Source of the DNA: JAVBOW01 sp031550615
Lineage (GTDB): Bacteria; Bacteroidota; Bacteroidia; Bacteroidales; Rikenellaceae
Length of the DNA: 64,000 nt
Direction: 5' to 3'
NCBI GenBank assembly: GCA_031550615.1
Contig: JAVBOL010000003.1
Location: 1-64,000 of the forward strand
In this document: positions 33,712-42,293 of the stretch, piece after piece
Layout of the letters: every line of letters starts with the position of its first letter
Position numbering within the stretch: the first letter of the stretch is position 1
Program-made: the position numbers and the translations under genes
The notes under the pieces: model-generated
What the model was told of the DNA's origin: nothing
What the model saw: only the letters and a program-made list of their open reading frames with translations
Database searches by the model: none

Positions 33712-35898
33712 ATGACATCGCTTCGTCTTCGCGCCCTCGATGAAATCTCGCGCCGCGAGATCGTCGAAACAAAATTCACAGACCAGAACGTATCCGAATA
33801 CTTCGGCTCGGACGTCTTCGACCGCACCAGCATGCGCCAATACCTATCGCGCGAAGCCTTCCAAAACGTCATCGACGCCATAGAGGAGGGCCGCCGCATC
33901 GACCGCAAGGTCGCCGACCAGGTGGCCCTGGGCATGAAAACATGGGCGATGGAGCGCGGGGCGACGCACTATACCCACTGGTTCCAGCCCCTGAACGACT
34001 CGACCGCCGAGAAGCACGACGCCTTTTTCGAGCCTATCTGGGGCGGCGGATCGTTCGAAACCTTCCGCGGCGAGCTGCTCGTACAGCAGGAACCCGACGC
34101 GTCGTCGTTCCCCAACGGCGGGCTGCGCAACACCTTCGAGGCGCGCGGATACAGCGCATGGGACCCCTCGTCACCAGCTTTTATCATCGACCGCACGCTC
34201 TGCATACCGAGTATCTTCGTGGCCTATACGGGCGAGGCGCTCGACTTCAAAACCCCGCTTCTAAAGTCCCTCGCAGCCCTGGATAAGGCCGCCGTCGAGG
34301 TGAGCCAGTATTTCGACAAAGACATAACCAAGGTGGTCGCCACCCTGGGCTGGGAGCAGGAATATTTCCTGGTCGACGAGGCGCTCTTCCGTGCGCGCCC
34401 CGACCTGGCGCAATGCGGGCGCACCCTGATGGGGCACACCGCCGCCAAGGACCAGCAGCTGGATGACCACTACTGGGGCGCGATCCCCGAGCGGGTGATG
34501 AACTTCATGAAGGATTTTGAGGAGCAGTCCTACCGCCTTGGCATCCCCCTCAAGACGCGCCATAACGAGGTGGCACCCTGCCAGTTCGAATGCGCCCCAA
34601 TGTTCGAGGAGGCCAACATAGCAGTCGACCACAACACGCTGCTGATGACCCTGATGCGCAAGACAGCGGCGCGCCACAAACTGCGCGTGCTCTTCCACGA
34701 GAAACCCTACACGGGCGTGAACGGATCGGGCAAGCACTGCAACTGGTCGCTGGCCACCAACACGGGCATCAACCTGCTGGCCCCGGGCAAGACCCCGAAG
34801 ACCAATATACAATTCCTGACCTTCTTCGTGGCCACGCTCAAGGCCGCCTCGGAATTCGGGTCGCTGATAATGGCCTCGATAGCCACCGAAACCAACTCGC
34901 ACCGCCTGGGCGGAGGCGAGGCGCCCCCCTCGATCCTGTCCGTATTCGCCGGCACGACCATGGACGCCATCCTCGACTCGATCCAGGAGCGTGTGACCGA
35001 GAAAAAGATGTCGCCCGACGAGAAGACCGAGATCAAACTCGACATCGGCAAGATACCCGAGATACTGCTCGACAACACCGACCGCAACCGCACCTCGCCG
35101 TTCGCCTTCACGGGCAACCGTTTCGAATTCCGCGCCACGGGATCGTCGTCCAACTGCGCCCTGCCGCTGATAATAATCAACACGGCGGTGGCCAAGGCCC
35201 TGACCGAATTCAAGGCAGAGGCAGACGCCCTGATCGAAAAGGGGGTCAAGAAGGACGAAGCCATCCTGCAGGTCATGCGGGGGTACATCGCCGCCTCGCG
35301 CAACGTGCGCTTCGAGGGCAACGGCTACAGCCAGGCGTGGGCAGAGGAGGCCGCGCGCAGGGGTCTGCGCAGCGTGAATAACGTCCCTGAGGCGTTCAAG
35401 GAATACCTGCGCCCCGAGAGCGTGGCGCTGCTCGACCATTTCAAGGTCATGACACCCACCGAGATAGAGGCGCGCTACGAGATCAAGAACGAAACATTCC
35501 TCAAAAAGGTGCAGATCGAGTCGCGCGTGATAGGCGACCTGGCTGCCAACCACATCATCCCCACCGCGATCTCCTACCAGAATATTCTGGTCGAAAATGT
35601 GCGCGGCATCAAAGAGGTATTCCCGGACGAGGTCGAGGCGCTGGCCGGCGAGGAGATCAAGACCATACGCCAGATCACCGAGCACGTCAAATTCATCCGC
35701 GAAAACTCGCACCTGATGACCGAGGCGCGCAAAAAATGGAACGCCGTGGAAAATATCGCCGAGCGCGCGGCAGGTTACAACGCCGAGGTAAGGCCCTATA
35801 TAGAGGCGATCCGCGAACACATCGACCGCCTGGAACTCATAGTCGACGACCGCCTGTGGCCGCTGCCAAAGTACCGCGAATTGATGGCGATCATATAG
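33712..35898 (+). CDS. glnN: Type III glutamine synthetase
   Basis: 728 aa, the length of GSIII, far above GSI/GSII (~450). It condenses glutamate and ammonia with ATP to glutamine. Signature segments: 'ATHYTHWFQPLNDSTAEKHDAF', 'GWEQEYFLVD', 'KTRHNEVAPCQFECAPMFEEANIAVDHN', 'EKPYTGVNGSGKHCNWSLAT', and 'NRTSPFAFTGNRFEFRATGSSSNCALP'. The last ~250 residues are the GSIII-specific helical C-terminus. Single gene with its own -7 box; no glnB or amt nearby. Confidence 0.97.
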   Translation: MTSLRLRALDEISRREIVETKFTDQNVSEYFGSDVFDRTSMRQYLSREAFQNVIDAIEEGRRIDRKVADQVALGMKTWAMERGATHYTHWFQPLNDSTAEKHDAFFEPIWGGGSFETFRGELLVQQEPDASSFPNGGLRNTFEARGYSAWDPSSPAFIIDRTLCIPSIFVAYTGEALDFKTPLLKSLAALDKAAVEVSQYFDKDITKVVATLGWEQEYFLVDEALFRARPDLAQCGRTLMGHTAAKDQQLDDHYWGAIPERVMNFMKDFEEQSYRLGIPLKTRHNEVAPCQFECAPMFEEANIAVDHNTLLMTLMRKTAARHKLRVLFHEKPYTGVNGSGKHCNWSLATNTGINLLAPGKTPKTNIQFLTFFVATLKAASEFGSLIMASIATETNSHRLGGGEAPPSILSVFAGTTMDAILDSIQERVTEKKMSPDEKTEIKLDIGKIPEILLDNTDRNRTSPFAFTGNRFEFRATGSSSNCALPLIIINTAVAKALTEFKAEADALIEKGVKKDEAILQVMRGYIAASRNVRFEGNGYSQAWAEEAARRGLRSVNNVPEAFKEYLRPESVALLDHFKVMTPTEIEARYEIKNETFLKKVQIESRVIGDLAANHIIPTAISYQNILVENVRGIKEVFPDEVEALAGEEIKTIRQITEHVKFIRENSHLMTEARKKWNAVENIAERAAGYNAEVRPYIEAIREHIDRLELIVDDRLWPLPKYRELMAII

Positions 35899-35949
35899 GT
35901 TTTGCGTATCACACGACACCTTACATTTCCTTTTTGGAATTGTTTTTGC

Positions 35950-35957
35950 TATCTTTG
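35950..35957 (+). promoter_or_regulatory. -7 box (TATCTTTG) for the YtxH trio
   Basis: Exact TAnnTTTG, 20 bases before the ATG at 35978. Confidence 0.6.
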
Positions 35958-35977
35958 AAGTACAAAACTTCACGATC

Positions 35978-36196
35978 ATGAAAAACTCTGAATTTTTAGC
36001 TTTCGTGGGCGGAGCTATCGCCGGGGCGGCCATCGCCCTGCTGTTCGCGCCCGCACGCGGCGAGGATACCCGCCGTAGGCTGCGTGGATTTATCGACGAG
36101 CAAAAAGAGAGGATGTGCGGCTGCGGCCCCGAATGCGAGTGCGGATGCCAGGATGGCGAACCTTGCACGTGCGAAACAAAACCCGAGGCGCAGTAG
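35978..36196 (+). CDS. YtxH-domain small membrane protein with Cys-rich tail
   Basis: 72 aa. N-terminal hydrophobic, Gly/Ala-rich helix 'FVGGAIAGAAIALLFAPARGEDTRRRL' is the YtxH signature. The C-terminus holds seven Cys in 19 residues (~45-65, pattern CGC..ECECGC....PCTC), which is not usual for the family and suggests metal binding. Three small genes follow each other within 30 bases or less, so it heads a short operon. YtxH proteins are linked to envelope stress in other bacteria; the role here is unknown. Confidence 0.85.
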   Translation: MKNSEFLAFVGGAIAGAAIALLFAPARGEDTRRRLRGFIDEQKERMCGCGPECECGCQDGEPCTCETKPEAQ

Positions 36197-36197
36197 T

Positions 36198-36566
36198 ATG
36201 GAGAATTACAACGACAGCGCCACCGACCGCATAGCCCGCGATGTGACGCGCTACGGAGAGATGAAGTGGGACGCCCTGAAACTCGACCTGGTCGAGAACC
36301 TCTCGGTGGTGTTCAGCAACGCTTTCGGCGTGGTGATATTCATCGTGCTCGGCGGCATGGGGCTGCTCTTTTTCACCGGAGTGGCCACCTGGCTGCTCGG
36401 GCTGCTGATCGGGTCGCTGCTGTGGAGCTCGGTCATCATGGGCTCGTTATTCCTTATCATCGCCATAGTGGTGCTCGCCCTGCGCCAGAAGATCTTCGCC
36501 GATATGATGGTGGGGATGTTCGCGCGCATGTTCTTCCCCGAAAAAACGCCAGACAATGAGCAGTAA
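36198..36566 (+). CDS. Holin-X/YqjE-like membrane protein
   Basis: 122 aa from the ATG at 36198, one base after the YtxH stop. Two to three hydrophobic helices ('NAFGVVIFIVLGGMGLLFFTGVATWLLGLLIGSLLW', 'VIMGSLFLIIAIVVLAL') flanked by charged ends, as in the phage_holin_3_6 (YqjE) family. Such proteins often sit beside YtxH and YqjD/YqjK-like partners in the inner membrane; despite the name no phage link is seen. Confidence 0.82.
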   Translation: MENYNDSATDRIARDVTRYGEMKWDALKLDLVENLSVVFSNAFGVVIFIVLGGMGLLFFTGVATWLLGLLIGSLLWSSVIMGSLFLIIAIVVLALRQKIFADMMVGMFARMFFPEKTPDNEQ

Positions 36567-36822
36567 TAAACCGTACCGCAATATCGCCACCCTTACGGAG
36601 TTGCGCGCCGCACGCGAAAAGCTGCGCTGGCAGATGCGTTCACAGGAAGATATCCTGTCCCGCGACTGGCAGGGCGTGGTAAGCGCGCTGTCGTTTCAGA
36701 ACATCGTGCGCACGGCGTTCAGCAAGCTGGACAATATTAAGGCGCTCATTGGCGGGGTGCGCGACGGCTACCGCTCGATCTCCGGGCTGTTCCACGACGC
36801 GAAGAAGGACTCAGGGAAATAG
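36556..36822 (+). CDS. Small hypothetical protein of the YtxH cluster
   Basis: 88 aa, no signal peptide or membrane helix. Charged helical N-half ('LTELRAAREKLRWQMRSQEDIL'), then 'NIVRTAFSKLDNIKALIGGVRDGYRSISGLF'. It overlaps the holin-like gene by 11 bases, so it is coupled to it. Context suggests a cytosolic partner of the two membrane proteins, comparable to YqjK, but I see no firm homology. Confidence 0.78.
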   Translation: MSSNKPYRNIATLTELRAAREKLRWQMRSQEDILSRDWQGVVSALSFQNIVRTAFSKLDNIKALIGGVRDGYRSISGLFHDAKKDSGK

Positions 36823-36841
36823 GCGCACGTTATTCCGACTA

Positions 36842-36876
36842 AAACAGGGACCCTTTCGCGGGGTCCCTGTTTTTAT
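36842..36876. terminator. Terminator between YtxH cluster and dapA
   Basis: 12-bp perfect stem (36842-36853 with 36861-36872), 7-base loop and T-run on the plus strand; A-run on the other side makes it bidirectional. Confidence 0.85.
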
Positions 36877-36878
36877 CT

Positions 36879-37736
36879 CTAAAAGCCGTATTTTTCGATC
36901 TGCTCCTTTATGCGGTTGCGCAGCGCCTCGGTCGTCGGCATGAGCGGCAGACGCACCAGGTTGCCGCACAATCCCTTTATATCGAGCGCCGTTTTGATCC
37001 CGGCGGGGTTGCCCTCCTCGAAAAGCATATCTATCAACTCCTGCATTTTCAGGTGCGTAGCCGCCTCTGCGCGCGCCATCGCGGCCATTTGCGCCGGGAA
37101 GGCGTTGCCGGCCACCGAAATAATACCGTCGCCGCCCAGCGCGGCCAGGGGCAGGGTCAGCGCATCGTCGCCCGAGATGACCTTGAATCCCGCCGGACGG
37201 TCGCGCAGGATATAACTCATCTGCGAGAGCGATCCGCACGCCTCTTTTATACCCATTATATTACGTTCACGGGACAGGCGCAGGGTGGTCTGTGCGGTCA
37301 TGTTGACGCCGGTGCGGCCCGGGACGTTGTATAGCAGTATCGGCAGGGGCGATTCGATCCCCAGGGCGCGGTAGTGCTGGAACAGCCCCTCCTGCGTGGG
37401 TTTGTTATAGTAGGGCGTCACGCTAAGTATGGCGTCCACGCCGGAAAGGTCGTACTTCGAGAAGCTGCGCGCCACTTCGGCGGTGGAGTTCCCTCCGATG
37501 CCGACCACCAGCGGCAACGAGGCGGTGTTGGCGCGTTTGATGCAGGATAGTATCTGGCGTTTTTCCTCCGACGAGAGCGTCGGCGTCTCTGCGGTCGTCC
37601 CCAGAGCGACAAGGTAGTCAGCCCCACCCTGCGTAACGTAACCCACAAGACGTTCGAGGGCGGCGTAGTCGACCTCGCCGCTGGCCTGGAACGGCGTGAC
37701 GAGGGCTATTCCTAATCCCTGGATGTTATTTTTCAT
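36879..37736 (-). CDS. dapA: 4-hydroxy-tetrahydrodipicolinate synthase
   Basis: 285 aa, TIM barrel. 'ALVTPF', 'GTTAETPTLS', 'SVTPYYNKPTQEG', 'LYNVPGRTG' (Tyr 136) and 'IMGIKEACGS' (Schiff-base Lys 164) are all present. It condenses pyruvate with aspartate semialdehyde, first step of the lysine/diaminopimelate branch, feeding peptidoglycan. The -7 box at 37758-37765 gives it its own promoter after ligA. Confidence 0.96.
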   Translation of the reverse strand: MKNNIQGLGIALVTPFQASGEVDYAALERLVGYVTQGGADYLVALGTTAETPTLSSEEKRQILSCIKRANTASLPLVVGIGGNSTAEVARSFSKYDLSGVDAILSVTPYYNKPTQEGLFQHYRALGIESPLPILLYNVPGRTGVNMTAQTTLRLSRERNIMGIKEACGSLSQMSYILRDRPAGFKVISGDDALTLPLAALGGDGIISVAGNAFPAQMAAMARAEAATHLKMQELIDMLFEEGNPAGIKTALDIKGLCGNLVRLPLMPTTEALRNRIKEQIEKYGF

Positions 37737-37757
37737 ACAAATTACTCCTATTTTTCA

Positions 37758-37765
37758 CAAAGGTA
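37758..37765 (-). promoter_or_regulatory. dapA -7 box (TACCTTTG)
   Basis: Exact TAnnTTTG on the minus strand, 21 bases before the dapA ATG and between ligA and dapA. Confidence 0.6.
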
Positions 37766-37774
37766 ATGTTTTTT

Positions 37775-39814
37775 TCAAAACAAACTACCCTGCACGGCAC
37801 TTTTTTGCTCTTCCTGGGCGGGGGTGAGGGTGAGCATCGCCTCGAACTCATCCTCTGAAATTATCTTCACGCCGAGGTCGGTCGCTTTTGCGAGTTTGGC
37901 CGGCCCCATATTGTCGCCCGCGACCAGGAAATCGGTCTTTGCGGAGACTCCTGCAAGATTCTTGCCGCCGTTCTCCTCGATCATCTCCTTCAATTCGTCG
38001 CGGCTGTGGCGGGCGAATGTACCAGAGATAACGAAACTGAGCCCCTCGAAAACGCCCCCTGCGGGACGCACGGCCCTTTCGCACGTGAATTGCAGCCCGG
38101 CTGCGCGCAACCGGGCGACGATGCCCTGGTTTTCGGGGTCGGCAAAATACTCCACGATACTTGCGGCGATCCTCTCGCCCACCTCGTCGGCCTGTGCAAG
38201 CTGCTCGGCAGAGGCGTCCATAATCGCGTCGAGGCTGCCGAAATGCGAAGTTACGTATTTGGCGGTGGTCTCACCCACGAAGCGGATACCCAGCGCGAAG
38301 AACGTGCGCGCGAAAGGCACAGAGGCCGAAGCGGCCACCCCGGCGACGATATTGTCGGCTGATTTCTGCCCCAGGCGCGGCAGCGAAGCCATCTGCTCGG
38401 CGCGCAGCGAGTAAAGGTCGGCGATGTCGGCGATCAGCCCGGCGTTATAGAGCAGCGTGACGGTCTCCTCGCCCAACCCCTCGATGTCCATCGCCCTGCG
38501 TGATGTGAAATGTATAATGCGCCCCACGATCTGCGGCGGGCAATGGCCCTGGTTGGGGCAATAGTGCTTCGCCTCGCCCTCGTAGCGCACCAGCGCCGCG
38601 CCGCATGCCGGGCATTTGTCGATATATTCGAGCGGTCCGGTCCCGGCGGGGCGCTGTGAGAGCTCCACCCCTGTGATCTTCGGGATGATCTCCCCGCCCT
38701 TTTCCACATATACCATATCGCCGATGCGGATATCCAGCAGCGCGATCTGGTCGGCATTGTGCAGCGAGGCGCGCCTGACGGTCGTGCCGGCCAACTGCAC
38801 GGCTTCGAGGTTGGCGACCGGGGTTATCGCGCCCGTGCGCCCCACCTGGAAATCGACCGAGAGCAACCGCGTGAGCGCCTGTTCGGCCTTGAATTTATAC
38901 GCCACGGCCCAGCGCGGGGCCTTGGCCGTCGAGCCCAACTGCTCCCACAGGGCGATGTCGTTGACCTTGACCACCACCCCGTCGGTGTCGTAGGGCAGCG
39001 TGTGGCGCAACCTGTCCGTGCGGTCGATGTAGTCCATTACGCTGTCCAGGCCGCTGCACAGCTCCATTTTGTCGGAGATATGGAATCCCCAGCTTCGGGC
39101 GGCTTGCAAAGCCTCCCAATGGGTCTTAAATGGCAGCCCGTCTCCCATTACAGAGTACATGAAGTTGTCGAGCCCCCGACCGGCCACCACGGCAGAGCTT
39201 TGTTGCTTGAGCGTACCGGCGGCGGCGTTGCGGGGGTTGGCGAAAAGGGGTTCGCCCTGCTCGGCCCTGCGGGCGTTCAGGCGGTCGAAAGAGGCGCGGG
39301 GCAGCAATATCTCGCCACGTATCTCAAAATGCGCAGGATAGTCCGCGCCCTGCAAAACCAGCGGTATGGTGCGTATGGTGCGCACGTTGGCCGTCACGTC
39401 GTCGCCGCGTTCACCGTCACCGCGCGTCACGGCAGCGTCGAGGCGTCCGTCCGCATAGGTCGCGCTGATGGCCGTGCCGTCGAATTTCAACTCGCAGACA
39501 TATTCGACCTGCCGTCCCACCGCCTGTTCCGTGCGGCGGATAAAATCGGAGAGCTCCTCTCGCGAGTATGTGTTTGAAAGCGAGAGCATCGGGTAGCGGT
39601 GCCTCACGCTGCGGAATTCCCCGGACAGGTCGCTGCCCACGCGCTGCGTAGGCGAGTTGGGATCGGCGACTTCCGGATGCGCGGCCTCCAGCTCCTGCAA
39701 CTCGCGCATCATGCGGTCGTAATCCAGGTCGCTCACCTGCGGCGAGTTATCTATATAATAGAGGTGGTTGTGGCGGTTGAGCTCACTGCGGAGCCATTCG
39801 ATACGCTTGTTCAT
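37775..39814 (-). CDS. ligA: NAD+-dependent DNA ligase
   Basis: 679 aa, full length. N-terminal Ia domain 'HLYYIDNSPQVSDLDYDRMM', adenylation Lys 110 in 'CELKFDGTAIS', OB fold ('QVGRTGAITPVANLEAVQLAGTTVRRASLHN'), zinc finger 'CPACGAAL...YCPNQGHCP', helix-hairpin-helix repeats, and a C-terminal BRCT domain ('FEGLSFVISGTFARHSRDELKEMIEENGGK'). It seals nicks in replication and repair. A near-consensus box TACCTTTA lies upstream. Confidence 0.97.
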   Translation of the reverse strand: MNKRIEWLRSELNRHNHLYYIDNSPQVSDLDYDRMMRELQELEAAHPEVADPNSPTQRVGSDLSGEFRSVRHRYPMLSLSNTYSREELSDFIRRTEQAVGRQVEYVCELKFDGTAISATYADGRLDAAVTRGDGERGDDVTANVRTIRTIPLVLQGADYPAHFEIRGEILLPRASFDRLNARRAEQGEPLFANPRNAAAGTLKQQSSAVVAGRGLDNFMYSVMGDGLPFKTHWEALQAARSWGFHISDKMELCSGLDSVMDYIDRTDRLRHTLPYDTDGVVVKVNDIALWEQLGSTAKAPRWAVAYKFKAEQALTRLLSVDFQVGRTGAITPVANLEAVQLAGTTVRRASLHNADQIALLDIRIGDMVYVEKGGEIIPKITGVELSQRPAGTGPLEYIDKCPACGAALVRYEGEAKHYCPNQGHCPPQIVGRIIHFTSRRAMDIEGLGEETVTLLYNAGLIADIADLYSLRAEQMASLPRLGQKSADNIVAGVAASASVPFARTFFALGIRFVGETTAKYVTSHFGSLDAIMDASAEQLAQADEVGERIAASIVEYFADPENQGIVARLRAAGLQFTCERAVRPAGGVFEGLSFVISGTFARHSRDELKEMIEENGGKNLAGVSAKTDFLVAGDNMGPAKLAKATDLGVKIISEDEFEAMLTLTPAQEEQKSAVQGSLF

Positions 39815-39920
39815 CCGGTATAAAATTCGTGTAAAGGTATTAAATTTGCCGCAATCGACCGAAAATTAAGACGAATTGGAAAATTTATTTACACTTCGGC
39901 TTGTTTAAGGGAATTTTGCT

Positions 39921-39928
39921 TATACTTG
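39921..39928 (+). promoter_or_regulatory. -7-like box (TATACTTG)
   Basis: One mismatch to TAnnTTTG, with TTG at 39901-39903; 32 bases before the ATG at 39961. Confidence 0.4.
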
Positions 39929-39960
39929 CATAAATTTTTGATACCCTACTTAGTAGTTTT

Positions 39961-40266
39961 ATGACGACCGCAACGACCACAAAGAAAAGAATAGTAATCA
40001 GTTACCACAACCTGTCGGCTGAATTGCAGGACGAGCTCAAAAAGGCGTACCCGCTGGGTTTCACCGACCACATGATCCGCATCGACAAAGGCCCGGGAGA
40101 TTTTTTCTACGCCGTGGTACTCGAAACCGAAGACACCAAATACCTCGTCAAGGTCGACGTGAAGATCGACGACCGCGTAGAGGAAGAGGAGGACAAGGAG
40201 TACTATGACGAAGAGATCAAGGGAGCGGACGAAATAGAGAACAACGAGGAAAGCGACGAGGAATAA
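39961..40266 (+). CDS. Small acidic protein of unknown function
   Basis: 101 aa. The first ~75 residues look like a compact folded domain ('RIVISYHNLSAELQDELKKAYPLGFTDHMIRIDKGPGDFFYAVVLETEDTKYLVKVDVKID'); the last ~30 are almost all Glu/Asp with Lys. I know such proteins as conserved in Bacteroidota, without a defined role. No signal peptide, so cytosolic. Stands alone with a likely promoter. Confidence 0.8.
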   Translation: MTTATTTKKRIVISYHNLSAELQDELKKAYPLGFTDHMIRIDKGPGDFFYAVVLETEDTKYLVKVDVKIDDRVEEEEDKEYYDEEIKGADEIENNEESDEE

Positions 40267-40338
40267 CCACGCTTTTTTTCGCCCCGGGCATAGCGATCTG
40301 GTACGGAATATGCACTCAATGAGCATAAAACCCCTATC

Positions 40339-40551
40339 ATGCCATCCACCAAAGATTACAGCAACGACAAGATAACCATACATTGGACCCCGCGCCTGTG
40401 CGTGCACTCGACGATCTGTTTCCGCCGGCTGCCGGGCGTGTTCGACCCCCTGCGCAAACCCTGGGTCGACCCTTCCGGGGCGGATGTGGATAAGATCAGG
40501 GAGATCATCGACCTCTGCCCCTCTGGAGCGTTAAGGTATACCGTTAAATAA
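40339..40551 (+). CDS. YjdI-like divergent [4Fe-4S] mono-cluster protein
   Basis: 70 aa. Fits the Fer4_19/YjdI pattern: 'ITIHWTPRLCVHSTICFRRLPGVFDP...PWVDPSGADVDKIREIIDLCPSGALRY', with three visible Cys (two in 'LCVHSTIC', one in 'CPSGAL'). Probably a small cytosolic iron-sulfur protein. No acetyltransferase partner, which often accompanies it, is adjacent. Confidence 0.85.
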   Translation: MPSTKDYSNDKITIHWTPRLCVHSTICFRRLPGVFDPLRKPWVDPSGADVDKIREIIDLCPSGALRYTVK

Positions 40552-40593
40552 ATCTATCCCGCGTCTGGACGTCCAGACGCGGGATAGATTTTT
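40550..40593. terminator. Bidirectional terminator, 42-base palindrome
   Basis: The two 21-base halves (40550-40570, 40571-40591) are exact reverse complements, ending in T-runs. It overlaps the stop of the Fe-S protein gene and lies before the pfkA stop. Confidence 0.88.
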
Positions 40594-40605
40594 ACGATGG
40601 GTCTT

Positions 40606-41838
40606 TTACAGGCCTAAGATACGGTCGAATTCATACTCCTCGGGGTTCGCGAGCCACTCTTTGGCGGCTTCGCGGTCCGCGGGGGTCAGGTAGCAGAGGA
40701 TATGTTTCACCACGGCTTTGTATTTGTCGCCGTTAACGTCCACAAGGCGGGGCGGTATCTTGCCCGTCACGGGATCCTGCAGGTCCTTCAGGTAGAGGCA
40801 GCCGACCTGGCCGGCGGGATCCACGCTGACGATGCAGCCCGTTTTGCCCTCGGAGAAGAGCTTGTATACGCCCATACCCAGCAGTGAGCAGTAAACTATG
40901 TCGTAAGCGACAGGGGTCTGGCAACGGACCTCGTAACCCACCTCTACGGGACGCGATTTAACCTTGATGCCCAGTTGCTTGAGTTTCTTTTCGAGCATTT
41001 CGTTGAAGATGTGCGCCTTGGACACCTTGCCGAGTTCGGGGTGGCCGTGGTCGTCATAGGAGAAGGTCACGCCGCTCTTTTTGATCTCCTCGTCGCTCAG
41101 TTCGTGGAACACGCCCTCTGAGATCATCGCAGCGCCGTAGTCCATGCCCATTATCTTACGTTTTACGATCGACGACACCACCAGGTTCACGATCTTGTCG
41201 ACGGTAATGGTGGTTTTATAGAACATCTCGGGGATCACGATCATCGGGTAGTGGCAAGCCGTGCCGATACCGAAGGCCAGGTGGCCCGCCGAGCGGCCCA
41301 TTGCCGCCAGCACGAACCAGTTGCCCGAGGTGCGGGCGTCTACATAGACGGCGCGGGCGATGGTCGTACCCTTGTCCTTAGCCGACTGGTAGCCGAAAGT
41401 GGGTTGGCCGGCGGGCAGGGGAAGGTCGTTGTCGATGGTCTTGGGGACGTGGATGTTGGAGATGGCGTCTTTCTTATCTTCGAGGAACTTGGCCACTCGG
41501 TTGGCGGTCGAGGCGGTGTCGTCGCCACCCACCGTAACGAGCAGTTTGACGTTATTTGCAACGAAGAAGTCGAGGTTGAAATCCTGTTCGAAATTCTTGT
41601 CCGTAGGCTTGAAACGGCTCATCTGCAGGTGCGAACCGCCGCGATTGAAGATGTCGTCCGCAAGTTTGAAGTCGATCTCCTCGGTGCGGGGATTCTTGCT
41701 GAAAAGTCCGGTGTAGCCCTCGTGCAGACCGATCACGCGGTAGCCGTTCTGGAGGAAAGTCTTGGCGACGCTGCCGACCACGGCGTTCATGCCGGGCGCC
41801 GGGCCGCCGCCGGTGAGGATTGCAATTGCTTCTTTCAT
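40606..41838 (-). CDS. pfkA: 6-phosphofructokinase, pyrophosphate-dependent type
   Basis: 410 aa from the ATG at 41838 ('MKEAIAILTGGGPAPGMNAV'); 13 earlier in-frame codons cover the leader. It phosphorylates fructose-6-P in glycolysis. Two positions indicate PPi as donor: Asp 107 in 'VTVGGDDTAS' (ATP enzymes have Gly) and Lys 133 in 'PKTIDND' (ATP enzymes have Gly). PPi use makes the step reversible. These residue rules are established for PFK families; the activity is inferred. Confidence 0.92.
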   Translation of the reverse strand: MKEAIAILTGGGPAPGMNAVVGSVAKTFLQNGYRVIGLHEGYTGLFSKNPRTEEIDFKLADDIFNRGGSHLQMSRFKPTDKNFEQDFNLDFFVANNVKLLVTVGGDDTASTANRVAKFLEDKKDAISNIHVPKTIDNDLPLPAGQPTFGYQSAKDKGTTIARAVYVDARTSGNWFVLAAMGRSAGHLAFGIGTACHYPMIVIPEMFYKTTITVDKIVNLVVSSIVKRKIMGMDYGAAMISEGVFHELSDEEIKKSGVTFSYDDHGHPELGKVSKAHIFNEMLEKKLKQLGIKVKSRPVEVGYEVRCQTPVAYDIVYCSLLGMGVYKLFSEGKTGCIVSVDPAGQVGCLYLKDLQDPVTGKIPPRLVDVNGDKYKAVVKHILCYLTPADREAAKEWLANPEEYEFDRILGL

Positions 41839-41874
41839 ATCTGTTGTTTTAGTGTGATTTCTCGCGAACGAAGG

Positions 41875-41882
41875 CAAAGTTA
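41875..41882 (-). promoter_or_regulatory. pfkA -7 box (TAACTTTG)
   Basis: Exact TAnnTTTG on the minus strand, 36 bases before the ATG at 41838. It overlaps the in-frame upstream codons, supporting the shorter start. Confidence 0.6.
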
Positions 41883-41915
41883 AAAACTATTTTTTAATTT
41901 TATTTAAAAACTGAT

Positions 41916-42293
41916 CTATTTTTTCAGTTTGCCCATAAAACGCTCGATATCCACAACAAAACGGGTGTGCGTGCCGCGTCCGATCTCGCCCTGAGCGTCC
42001 GAGGCGGTGACCTCGAAAACCAGGCTGCGGCCGTCGACGGCGGTAAGGATCGCGGTGGCGGCAACCCTCTCTCCGAGGGGGGTCGCTCGGTTGTGCGCGA
42101 TATTGACAAGCGTACCTACCGTGGCGCTGCCCTCGGGCAGGTGGGCGGCCACGGCGTTCATCGCGGCGTTCTCCATAAGCCCGATCATCGCCGGGGTGGC
42201 GAAAACCTCCAGTCCGCCCGAGCCGTAGGCAATGGCGGTGTTTTTACCATCGACCGTCGCGGTCGAGGTGTGGCTCAGTCCCGGGGCCAGCAT
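41916..42293 (-). CDS. FlK-like thioesterase (hotdog fold)
   Basis: 125 aa. 'VFATPAMIGLMENAAMNAVAAHLPEGSATVGTLVNIAHNRATPLG' matches the pattern of the fluoroacetyl-CoA thioesterase (FlK) group, with the Thr, Glu and His of its active site. In gut-type bacteria such proteins are probably general short-chain acyl-CoA thioesterases. Its start codon overlaps the stop of the flavodiiron gene, so the two are translationally coupled. Confidence 0.85.
   Translation of the reverse strand: MLAPGLSHTSTATVDGKNTAIAYGSGGLEVFATPAMIGLMENAAMNAVAAHLPEGSATVGTLVNIAHNRATPLGERVAATAILTAVDGRSLVFEVTASDAQGEIGRGTHTRFVVDIERFMGKLKK

Noticed and set aside
34261..36168. 635-codon open frame on the minus strand over glnN
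   Set aside because: It mirrors the GC-rich codon pattern of glnN, has low-complexity His/Gln/Arg/Val composition and no family motifs, while glnN is unmistakable on the plus strand.
36198..36566. Holin-like gene as evidence of a prophage
   Set aside because: No phage structural, lysis or integrase genes are near; the YqjE-type family is chromosomal and pairs with YtxH.
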